Assembly (NCBI RefSeq): GCF_014172375.1
Contig: NZ_WNXD01000002.1
Location: 62,001 to 126,000, forward strand
From: Pedobacter planticolens
Lineage (GTDB): Bacteria > Bacteroidota > Bacteroidia > Sphingobacteriales > Sphingobacteriaceae
DNA length: 64,000 nt
Reading direction: 5' to 3'
Numbering within the stretch: position 1 is the first letter of the stretch; each line of letters opens with the position of its first letter. The notes below the pieces were generated by a model, which worked only from the letters and a program-made list of their open reading frames with translations, searched no databases and was not told where the DNA came from. Made by a program: the position numbers and the translations under genes. Shown here one piece after another: positions 43,800-50,563 of the stretch.

Positions 43800-43807
43800 C
43801 AAAAATA
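43800..43807 (-). promoter_or_regulatory. TAnnTTTG -7 box of uvrA
   Basis: TATTTTTG on the minus strand, 34 nt before the uvrA ATG at 43765. It supports the shorter protein. Confidence 0.6.
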
Positions 43808-43875
43808 ACGATTTTTAAGCACAAAAGCTATTGATCTTCACTAGTTAAAACACAGTTTTTTGTCTAAAAAAATTT

Positions 43876-43902
43876 GTCATTCAGAGCGCAGCGAAGAATC
43901 TC
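43876..43902. repeat. REP-like palindrome
   Basis: GTCATTCAGAGCGCAGCGAAGAATCTC, identical in its first 25 bases to the arm at 49426. After it come a CTTAGGTGTCTAAGGTGGTAAA block like that at 17099-17120 and ATCCGTGTTCATCTGTGGTAAA, both dispersed intergenic repeats. Confidence 0.7.
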
Positions 43903-44055
43903 TATGCATCCGAATCTTTTCTCGTCTTTGTGGTTAAATAAATCACCAGCTAAGATTCTCTTAGGTGTCTAAGGTGGTAAAATAAACTATTCAATCCGTG
44001 TTCATCTGTGGTAAATAAAATTCGAAAAGCCAACACAGTAACACCTATTTAAGCA

Positions 44056-44190
44056 AGCCCCGCTTTCCGTTACAATCTTTTTGCATCAACGTCTTCCGTC
44101 ATTTCGAGCGCAGCCGAGAAACCTTTAAACAGTGCAATTCAACAACAAGATGATGCAACACAAAAAGTATTTCCACTTCAATCGGGTTTA
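44056..44190 (-). repeat. Structured intergenic element, copy 2 (inverted)
   Basis: It is the reverse complement of 16896-17035: GCCCCGCTTTCCGTTACAAT then CTTTTTG at the left, and ATTTCCACTTCAATCGGGTT at the right. The loop has a REP palindrome (CGTCATTTCGAGCGCAGCCG at 44097 on). Homology with copy 1 continues beyond the right arm (TTGCACTGTTTT on the minus strand). No gene lies here. Confidence 0.7.
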
Positions 44191-44250
44191 ATAAACCAAA
44201 AACAGTGCAACAAACCAACACCTGCAATTCGTCTATGGGTTAAAACGGTT

Positions 44251-44297
44251 ATCATCCTGAGCGAGCTTGCACTGAGCGTTGCCGAAGTGAAGGATCT
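44251..44297. repeat. REP-like palindrome of a second type
   Basis: ATCATCCTGAGCGAGCTTGC continuing to ...GCCGAAGTGAAGGATCT. ATCCT and AGGAT outer arms pair and GAGCG/CGAAG-type inner parts alternate. It directly precedes the second 21-bp array by about 10 nt. Confidence 0.6.
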
Positions 44298-44307
44298 TTA
44301 GTAAAAC

Positions 44308-44517
44308 ATTCCGAAACTGCAACAGTCCATTCCAAAACTGCAATAATCCATTCCGATACTACAACAACCCATTCCGAAACTACAACAATCCATTCCGATA
44401 CTACAACAGTACATTCCGAACTTGCAACAATCCATTCCGATACTGCAACAGTCCATTCCGAAACAGCAATAGTATATTCCGAAACTGCAATAAACCATTC
44501 TGCAAACACCAACACTA
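44308..44517. repeat. 21-bp tandem repeat array, 10 units
   Basis: Ten units start at 44308, 44329, 44350, 44371, 44392, 44413, 44434, 44455, 44476 and 44497, each exactly 21 bp. The consensus is ATTCCGAAACTGCAACANTCC, with alternation of AACTGCAAC and TACTACAAC types. Two frames of the minus strand are open (VSEWxVA and FGMDCCS heptapeptides), as expected from a stop-free 21-bp unit. No gene evidence is seen. 44518-44751 is AT-rich, has short AATGAACTAATGAAC direct repeats, and leads to fabV. Confidence 0.9.
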
Positions 44518-44751
44518 CCCCCGCTTATACCACGCACTTTAATATTAATTGCTTTGGCTTCAACCAACTGATCTAATAAAACCCCAATAAACCCACCACA
44601 CCCCAATGAACTAATGAACCAATAAACAACTGAACCAAATGAACTAATGAACTATATATTTGGAATGGAAAGAAATTAAGGATAGTTTTGAAGAATAGAA
44701 CGCTGCCAACTTAAACCAGCGTTAATTTTTAAGTAATAGCTTTAAAAAATT

Positions 44752-45960
44752 ATGATTATTGAACCTAGAATGCGAGGATTTATATGTTTAACCGCACACC
44801 CAAAAGGTTGTGAGCAAAACATAATTAATCAAATTAACTATATCAAATCTCAAGGCCCAATTGATGGCGCTAAAAAAGTACTCGTAATTGGTGCATCAAC
44901 CGGCTTCGGTTTAGCATCCAGAATTACAAGTGCATTTGGCTCAGGTGCCTCAACAATAGGTGTCTATTTCGAGAAACCACCAAAAGAAGGCAAAACCGCA
45001 TCACCAGGTTGGTACAACACCGCAGCATTCGAAACCGAAGCTAATAAAGCAGGTTTATATGCAAAAAGCATTAACGGAGATGCCTTCTCAAACGAAGTAA
45101 AACAACAAACCATCGATCTAATCAAAGCAGATTTAGGTCAAATCGATTTAATCATTTACAGCTTAGCATCGCCAGTAAGAACAAACCCAAATACAGGTAT
45201 TACACATCGTTCAGTTTTAAAACCTATAGGCGGTTCATTTACCAATAAAACAGTCGATTTTCATACAGGCATAGTTTCAGATGTATCTATCGAGCCAGCT
45301 AACGAAGAAGAAATAGAAAACACAATAGCCGTAATGGGTGGCGAAGATTGGGGCATGTGGATTGATGCTTTAAAAGCAGAAAAACTATTAGCCGATGGCT
45401 TTACAACAGTTGCCTACTCTTACATCGGCCCTGCCGTAACCGAAGCAGTTTACCGCAAAGGAACAATTGGCATGGCAAAAAACCACTTAGAAGCAACTGC
45501 ATTTACCATCACCGATAAACTAGCCGACCTAAAAGGAAAAGCCTACGTTTCGGTAAACAAAGCCTTAGTTACACAAGCAAGTTCAGCAATTCCTGTAATC
45601 CCTTTATACATTTCGTTATTATATAAAATAATGAAAGAAGAAGGTATTCATGAAGGTTGTATTGAGCAAATCGGCAGATTATTTAAAGATAGATTATACA
45701 CCAATGGTGATGTTCCTGTAGATCAAGAAGGCCGCATCAGAATTGATGATTGGGAAATGCGTGATGATGTACAAGCTCGTGTAGCTACCCTATGGAAAGA
45801 CGCTACAACAGAAAACTTACCAGCCATAGGCGATTTAGCAGGTTACAAAACAGATTTTTTAAACCTATTTGGTTTTGATGTAGCTGGCGTAAATTACCAA
45901 GCCGATGTAAACGAAATGGTAGATGTACCTGGTTTAGTAGAAGCTAAAGAAGAAGAATAA
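44752..45960 (+). CDS. fabV: FabV-type trans-2-enoyl-ACP/CoA reductase
   Basis: A 402-residue NADH-dependent enoyl reductase, the last step of fatty-acid elongation. It starts IEPRMRGFICLTAHPKGCE, the strongly conserved FabV N-terminus. The nucleotide site is VLVIGASTGFGLASRI, and the catalytic Tyr lies in TTVAYSYIGPAVT, with MAKNHLEA following. The length matches FabV (about 400). It stands alone, after a repeat-rich gap. Confidence 0.95.
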   Translation: MIIEPRMRGFICLTAHPKGCEQNIINQINYIKSQGPIDGAKKVLVIGASTGFGLASRITSAFGSGASTIGVYFEKPPKEGKTASPGWYNTAAFETEANKAGLYAKSINGDAFSNEVKQQTIDLIKADLGQIDLIIYSLASPVRTNPNTGITHRSVLKPIGGSFTNKTVDFHTGIVSDVSIEPANEEEIENTIAVMGGEDWGMWIDALKAEKLLADGFTTVAYSYIGPAVTEAVYRKGTIGMAKNHLEATAFTITDKLADLKGKAYVSVNKALVTQASSAIPVIPLYISLLYKIMKEEGIHEGCIEQIGRLFKDRLYTNGDVPVDQEGRIRIDDWEMRDDVQARVATLWKDATTENLPAIGDLAGYKTDFLNLFGFDVAGVNYQADVNEMVDVPGLVEAKEEE

Positions 45961-45962
45961 CC

Positions 45963-45989
45963 CGTCATGCTGAATTCATTTCAGCATCT
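45963..45989. repeat. REP-like palindrome
   Basis: CGTCATGCTGAATTCATTTC AGCATCT: TGCTGAA pairs with TTCAGCA. It lies 2 nt after the fabV stop and is of the CGTCATGCTGA type. Confidence 0.6.
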
Positions 45990-46056
45990 TTCCAAACATA
46001 GACTCTAAGCTGTAGCGAAGCGGAAAGCCACACAGTAAAACAAGTTCAGAGTAACG

Positions 46057-46100
46057 AAAAGAAAACCTCATTCAATTAATTTTGGATGAGGTTTTCTTTT
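46057..46100. terminator. Terminator shared by fabV and arsC
   Basis: AAAAGAAAACCTCAT (46057-46071) pairs perfectly with ATGAGGTTTTCTTTT (46086-46100). The loop contains the arsC stop codon, and the right arm is the last part of arsC. It can end transcription from both sides. Confidence 0.75.
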
Positions 46101-46498
46101 ATAAAGCGATGACAATAACTTTTAATTAAATCCCTAACTCTATTAAACTCCGCTACAATTTCTTCTTCAGTTCCCTTCGCCTTAGCAGGATCTGGAAAAT
46201 TGTAATGAAACTTCTTCGCTTTGCTAGGAAAAAATGGACAATTCTCTTTCGCATTATCACAAACCGTGATCACATAATCGAAATCTACAGTTCTATATTC
46301 ATCAATGTTATTGGAAGTATGGTTAGAAATATCAATTCCATCTGCCGCCATAGTAGCAATAGCTTTAGGATTTACACCATGCGTTTCAATTCCAGCACTG
46401 TAAATCTCAGCTTTACCCTTTGCAAAATACCTCAAATAACCTTCTGCAATTTGACTACGACAACTATTGCCAGTGCAAAGCACTAATATCTTCTTCAT
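46076..46498 (-). CDS. arsC: Arsenate reductase, low-molecular-weight phosphatase type
   Basis: A 140-residue enzyme of the thioredoxin-coupled ArsC/LMW-PTP family reducing arsenate to arsenite. The CX5R loop is C8TGNSCRS in ILVLCTGNSCRSQIAEG. Further Cys at YVITVCDNAKENCPFF matches the Cys relay. The start ATG 46498 (MKKILVLC) is used. It is the last of three coupled genes arsR-DUF6428-arsC; no arsenite efflux gene is adjacent. Confidence 0.92.
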   Translation of the reverse strand: MKKILVLCTGNSCRSQIAEGYLRYFAKGKAEIYSAGIETHGVNPKAIATMAADGIDISNHTSNNIDEYRTVDFDYVITVCDNAKENCPFFPSKAKKFHYNFPDPAKAKGTEEEIVAEFNRVRDLIKSYCHRFIKENLIQN

Positions 46499-46507
46499 GC
46501 TTAACAA

Positions 46508-46975
46508 TTAACAACAACCGCCACCTGGTGCACAAACATTTGCAGTCGGAAATTGAACCAAATTTACTTTTTGCTTTTCTGCCGGAACACCGCAGGCTTC
46601 TTTCGCTAAACAAGCCGTTCGAGTACTTGTCAATACAAAATCCTTTCCGTTAAAATTCAATCCGTATTTACCAATTGTATCATTTTGGTATTCTACTTCT
46701 ATCTCCAAATCCTCCATTCCCAAAACCTTTTCAGATAGCCCAATAATGTTTAATAGTTTACCTGGTTTTAAGCGATGCTCAAAATCATTAGCATCCCACA
46801 ACTGGAAATTAGCTTTCTTTTCTGTACGAACCGTTCCACCACAATCAATAAAGTGTTTGCTCACCACACCTATTTCAGTTACATGAAAATGCTCAGGTAC
46901 CAAAGTCCCATCTTCCAATATAAAATTCACAGCCTCAGCTGTAGTTAGCGTAGTTTTAATTTCTGATAATTTCAT
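46508..46975 (-). CDS. DUF6428 family protein, arsenic operon
   Basis: A 155-residue protein. LVPEHFHVTEIGVVSKHFID and FQLWDANDFEHRLKPGKLL are the family core, and the tail NVCAPGGGCC ends with clustered cysteines. DUF6428 genes accompany arsR/arsC in many Bacteroidota; the role is unknown. The Cys tail and HFH motif suggest metalloid or metal binding; inference. The start ATG 46975 is used, which follows the arsR stop by 16 nt. Confidence 0.85.
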   Translation of the reverse strand: MKLSEIKTTLTTAEAVNFILEDGTLVPEHFHVTEIGVVSKHFIDCGGTVRTEKKANFQLWDANDFEHRLKPGKLLNIIGLSEKVLGMEDLEIEVEYQNDTIGKYGLNFNGKDFVLTSTRTACLAKEACGVPAEKQKVNLVQFPTANVCAPGGGCC

Positions 46976-46991
46976 TTTATAGTAATTTAAA

Positions 46992-47324
46992 TTAACAACA
47001 GTTATTCTTTTGCACTTTAATTTTCCCAAAAACCTCCGACAGGAAATTTTGAAACTTAGCGAATGTTTCTTCATCAATACAATAACAGATCGCATTCCCT
47101 TCTATATTTCCTTTAATTAATCCAGCGTTTTTTAATTCCTTCAAATGCTGAGAAACCGTTGGTTGCGCCAATGGTAATTCATTTACAATATCTCCGCAAA
47201 TACAAGTATCAACCGTCAACAAATAATCAATAATAGCAACCCTAGCGGGATGACCCAACGCCTTCATTAGTGCAGCAATTTCATTTTGCTTTTGTGTAAA
47301 GTGTTCCGTTTTAGATGCGCCCAT
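46992..47324 (-). CDS. arsR: ArsR family metalloregulatory repressor
   Basis: A 110-residue winged-helix repressor. ALMKALGHPARVAIIDYLL and LPLAQPTVSQHLKELKNAGLI form the HTH. The likely metal site is TCICGDI (Cys-x-Cys), and the C-terminus ends KNNCC. The start ATG 47324 (MGASKTEHF) is used; an ATG 51 nt upstream would lie beyond the palindrome that looks like its operator. It should repress this operon until arsenite or antimonite binds. Confidence 0.9.
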   Translation of the reverse strand: MGASKTEHFTQKQNEIAALMKALGHPARVAIIDYLLTVDTCICGDIVNELPLAQPTVSQHLKELKNAGLIKGNIEGNAICYCIDEETFAKFQNFLSEVFGKIKVQKNNCC

Positions 47325-47337
47325 TGTTTTATATTTT

Positions 47338-47351
47338 AATATTGCAATATT
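47338..47351. promoter_or_regulatory. Probable ArsR operator palindrome
   Basis: AATATTGCAATATT is a perfect 14-bp palindrome, 13 nt upstream of the arsR ATG, in the gap between arsR and the divergent pirin gene. Such sites overlapping the promoter fit ArsR autoregulation. It may also affect pirin. Confidence 0.6.
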
Positions 47352-47402
47352 ACGATATAGATTTATACAATCCAAATTATTATCTTTAAATAAAAAAAGA
47401 AC

Positions 47403-48281
47403 ATGTCAAATATTAAGCTCATTATTGAAGAAAGGCCAAGTGATATTGGCAATTTTATGGTTGGCAGATTGTTGCCTTTCAGAGAAAAAAGAATGGTCGG
47501 TCCCTTTTCTTTCATCGATCACATGGGTCCAACCGTAATGAGTGACCATAAAAATTTAGACATTCCACCGCATCCGCATATCGGTTTATCTACCCTCACT
47601 TACCTTTTTGAAGGTAATGTGATGCACAAAGATGGTTTAGGAACTGAAGTAGAAATTAAAGCCGGTCAAGTAAATTGGATGACAGCTGGAAAAGGGATTG
47701 TTCATTCAGAAAGAACTCCAGAATACCTTCGTCATTCTACTAAAGCCTTGCATGGTTTACAAATTTGGGTAGCCTTGCCAAAAGATTTAGAGCAAATGGA
47801 GCCCGAATTTTTTCACGCAGAGGCGGATGAAATCCCAACTTGGGAAAATAACGGAGTTCAATATAAATTAATTGCAGGTGAAGTTTTAGGACATAAATCT
47901 CCAATTCCAGTTTATAGTCCTTTGTATTTAGTAGAATTGAAAAGTACAATTCGTATAACAGTAAAAATTGGCGATGAACTTTTTGGCGAAAGTGGAATTT
48001 ATATTTTAGAAGGTGCTATTGAAAACGATGGAAACACTTTCGAGCCAAAACAATTATTAGTAGCGAAAGAAAGTTCACTTTGTGAGTTTATCATGCAAGC
48101 AAATACTACCATCTACATTTTTGGTGGCGAACCTTTCCCCGAAGAACGTTTTATCTATTGGAATTTTGTAGCCTCAAGCAAAGAATTAATTGAAGAAGCT
48201 AAAACGAAATGGTTAAATCAAGAATATCCGCCAGTGCCAGGAGAAACTGATTTTGTTCCATTACCAGAGAGAAGGTTGTAA
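47403..48281 (+). CDS. Pirin family protein
   Basis: A 292-residue bicupin protein. The iron-binding N-terminal cupin has PHPHIGLSTLTYLFEGNVMHKD, GQVNWMTAGKGIVHSERTP (two His, Glu) and LHGLQIWVALP. The C-terminal cupin follows. Pirins may oxidise quercetin-like flavonoids or act in redox sensing. It diverges from arsR with the palindrome between them. Confidence 0.92.
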   Translation: MSNIKLIIEERPSDIGNFMVGRLLPFREKRMVGPFSFIDHMGPTVMSDHKNLDIPPHPHIGLSTLTYLFEGNVMHKDGLGTEVEIKAGQVNWMTAGKGIVHSERTPEYLRHSTKALHGLQIWVALPKDLEQMEPEFFHAEADEIPTWENNGVQYKLIAGEVLGHKSPIPVYSPLYLVELKSTIRITVKIGDELFGESGIYILEGAIENDGNTFEPKQLLVAKESSLCEFIMQANTTIYIFGGEPFPEERFIYWNFVASSKELIEEAKTKWLNQEYPPVPGETDFVPLPERRL

Positions 48282-48350
48282 TCTTACCACGTATTTATAC
48301 ATAGCTATTTGCTTTCTATGTTGACTATGTTTCTATGTGGTTAAAAAAAC

Positions 48351-49403
48351 CTAATCCCAAGTTATCGTCGTTTCATTAACTGTAGGATGCCCTGTACACA
48401 CCAAAACTCTGCCTTTGGCAACTTCATCATCAGTTAAAACTTCATTGTAATCCATTCTCACATTACCAGAAATACAAGTTGCTGTACACGTACTACAAAC
48501 GCCACCACTACAACTATAAGGTAAATCAATTTTATTTTCGAGTGCAACTTCTAAAATCCTTTTAGGCCAAGGAACTAGCAAATGATGCATTTCTCCTTTA
48601 AAATGTAAATTAACTGAATACGTATTCTTATCAATTATTTTCTCTGTTCCATCATCTTCATCAGCCTCATCTTCTGGCAGTACAAATGTTTCTCGCTTAA
48701 CTTGATTTGGTTTAAAACCTGCGCCTAACAATGTAATACGACAAACATCCATGTAATCTACTGGCCCGCAAGTATAAAACAACGCATCTTTAGCGTCAAA
48801 TTCCATATTTTCTTTCACCAACTGGTTGATGAGAAAACCGTTTAATCTTGCCCTAAATAGATTTTTCGAATTACTAAACAAGTGAATAACTTTTAATCTA
48901 GCCGAATGCTCTACTTGCCATTTCGCTATTTCTTCTATAAACAAGGTGTCTTCAGCAGAGCGACTGCTGTAAATTAATACAATTTTAGAATAGATTTCGG
49001 TAACCAATGCCGTTTTCAAAATTGATAAAAGTGGTGTAATTCCAACTCCGGCAGCAAATAGAAAAACTGTTCTTTTAACTTCACCATCTGGCTGATAAAT
49101 AAATTGTCCGTTTGGTTTTGCTATTTCTACTGTATCGCCAATGGCTATTTGATGATGGATAAACCTTGAAATCTCTCCATTCTCTACTAATTTAACAGCA
49201 ATAGAAATTGGTTCTTCTACATCTGGCGAACTACAAAAAGAATAAGAACGTCGCAACTCTTTTCCGTTTACCTGAAAAACTAATGGCAAAAACTGACCTG
49301 CTTTGTAATTCAGCTTTTCGCCGTTTAAGGTTCCGAAATTTATAGTTAAAACTTCGGCAGCTTGTTTACTTACAGAAATAACACGGAGTTTTTGCAGCGA
49401 CAT
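48351..49403 (-). CDS. FAD/2Fe-2S ferredoxin reductase (PaaE/Hmp-like)
   Basis: A 350-residue electron-transfer protein. FAD binding is RRSYSFCSSP near 64, NAD binding is LFAAGVGITPLLSILK. The C-terminal plant-type 2Fe-2S domain has LPYSCSGGVCSTCTATC and VLVCTGHP, the CxxxxCxxC...C pattern. The layout matches PaaE of the phenylacetyl-CoA monooxygenase. The ATG at 49403 is used; an ATG nine codons upstream lies within a REP palindrome. No paa gene adjoins, so the partner oxygenase is unknown. Confidence 0.9.
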   Translation of the reverse strand: MSLQKLRVISVSKQAAEVLTINFGTLNGEKLNYKAGQFLPLVFQVNGKELRRSYSFCSSPDVEEPISIAVKLVENGEISRFIHHQIAIGDTVEIAKPNGQFIYQPDGEVKRTVFLFAAGVGITPLLSILKTALVTEIYSKIVLIYSSRSAEDTLFIEEIAKWQVEHSARLKVIHLFSNSKNLFRARLNGFLINQLVKENMEFDAKDALFYTCGPVDYMDVCRITLLGAGFKPNQVKRETFVLPEDEADEDDGTEKIIDKNTYSVNLHFKGEMHHLLVPWPKRILEVALENKIDLPYSCSGGVCSTCTATCISGNVRMDYNEVLTDDEVAKGRVLVCTGHPTVNETTITWD

Positions 49404-49425
49404 GGGACTAAAATAGTAAACATTT

Positions 49426-49498
49426 GTCATTCAGAGCGCAGCGAAGAATCTATTTTAGCAATTTATCGAATGAGATTCTTCGCTGCGCTCTGAATGAC
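49426..49498. repeat. Perfect 26-bp REP doublet (REPIN-like)
   Basis: The left arm 49426-49451 (GTCATTCAGAGCGCAGCGAA...) and right arm 49473-49498 are perfect reverse complements of 26 nt, separated by 21 nt. It is the best-preserved palindrome of this family in the window and lies between the convergent 5' end of the reductase and the lytic transglycosylase gene end. Confidence 0.88.
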
Positions 49499-49519
49499 AG
49501 TACCCATAAAAGAATCAAA

Positions 49520-49548
49520 AAAGCCATCCGCGTACTGCGAATGGCTTT
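49520..49548 (-). terminator. Intrinsic terminator of the lytic transglycosylase gene
   Basis: On the minus strand, AAAGCCAT (paired with ATGGCTTT) has an inner CGC/GCG stem and is followed by a T-run. Confidence 0.75.
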
Positions 49549-49570
49549 AATAATTTTAAGTCTCGAAATC

Positions 49571-50344
49571 TTATTCTACTGTAGTAGGTTGAGATTCGGT
49601 ATAAGCAATTAATGCTTTTTGACTTCTGTAACCATTACGAGCTGGGTTTTCAAGAATTTCTTTCATTGAAATGAGTTTGTAAACATATCCACCTGTTTCA
49701 CGATTCAATTTCATTTTAAAATAATTATCTTGATTTTGCTTGTTGATTTGTCTTTTCATGTGGACATCGCCAACATTGTAAGCCGCTGCGACTAAAGTCC
49801 AGCTATCAAAAATACCATATAGCTCTTTAATATATTTACAAGCTGCGATAGTAGATTTTCTCAAGTTTTGACGTTCATCTACGTTGCCATTTACCTTTAA
49901 TCCGTAAGTACGAGCAGTTCCTGGCATAAATTGCCAATAACCCGATGCGCCTTTTGGAGACGTACCGCTCTGTAAACCTGATTCTACTAAAGGCATGTAT
50001 TTAAAATCGTTCGGGATGCCATAGGCTGCTAAAATCGGTTCAATAATTGGAAACCATTCTGCGGCTTTGCGGTGTAAACGATTGGTTTGCAGATTCTGGT
50101 AGGCATAAGAAGCTAAAATTCTCTTCATTTTACCGTTAATCCTTGCATCGCCCGAAGGCAAGTTTTCATCTGCAAATTCTAGTTGAGCTAATGTAAATGC
50201 TGGCTCTTCAGCTTCTTTTTTTATGGTGGTATTGTTGTCTTTCTTTAGACTTGTTTTTACTTCTGGCAGCTTATAAGCAAACACTTTTGCCATAACCAGT
50301 AATGTTAAAATTACCGTACATGGAATGAGGTGTTTCTTTATCAT
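49571..50344 (-). CDS. Lytic transglycosylase (SLT domain)
   Basis: A 257-residue exported muramidase-like enzyme. A signal peptide or N-terminal anchor ends near VFAYKLPEVK. The SLT domain has FKYMPLVESGLQSGTSPKGA with catalytic E121, then SGYWQFMPGTARTYGL and AAAYNVGDVHMK. It cleaves peptidoglycan with anhydro-muramic products. The ATG 50344 is chosen since it has an unusually strong Shine-Dalgarno (AAGGAGGAAG) for this genome. Confidence 0.9.
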   Translation of the reverse strand: MIKKHLIPCTVILTLLVMAKVFAYKLPEVKTSLKKDNNTTIKKEAEEPAFTLAQLEFADENLPSGDARINGKMKRILASYAYQNLQTNRLHRKAAEWFPIIEPILAAYGIPNDFKYMPLVESGLQSGTSPKGASGYWQFMPGTARTYGLKVNGNVDERQNLRKSTIAACKYIKELYGIFDSWTLVAAAYNVGDVHMKRQINKQNQDNYFKMKLNRETGGYVYKLISMKEILENPARNGYRSQKALIAYTESQPTTVE

Positions 50345-50383
50345 CTTCCTCCTTTTTTTGGTGAACAATTATATTTGTATCGG

Positions 50384-50391
50384 CAAAGGTA
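50384..50391 (-). promoter_or_regulatory. TAnnTTTG -7 box of the lytic transglycosylase gene
   Basis: TACCTTTG on the minus strand, 39 nt before the ATG at 50344. This leaves a leader that holds the strong AAGGAGG site. Confidence 0.6.
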
Positions 50392-50522
50392 CAATACATT
50401 TATCTAATTATCAAATAGTTACGTGTTTTCCTATCAAAATCAAGGTTTAAACCTACTTAAACGCAGATTTCTTTTTTGTTATTTTAGCTCAATTTTTACG
50501 AAATACATTGATACATTTTTAT

Positions 50523-50530
50523 TAAATTTG
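50523..50530 (+). promoter_or_regulatory. TAnnTTTG -7 box of the pseudouridine synthase gene
   Basis: TAAATTTG, 33 nt upstream of the ATG at 50564. Confidence 0.55.
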
Positions 50531-50563
50531 CACCCGCATATTTTATGTGGCTAAAAGCGTATC

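Noticed and set aside
44252..44606. Two overlapping minus-strand open frames across array 2
   Set aside because: Both frames are open because the 21-bp unit has no stop in either; mutually exclusive heptapeptides in two frames argue against real coding.
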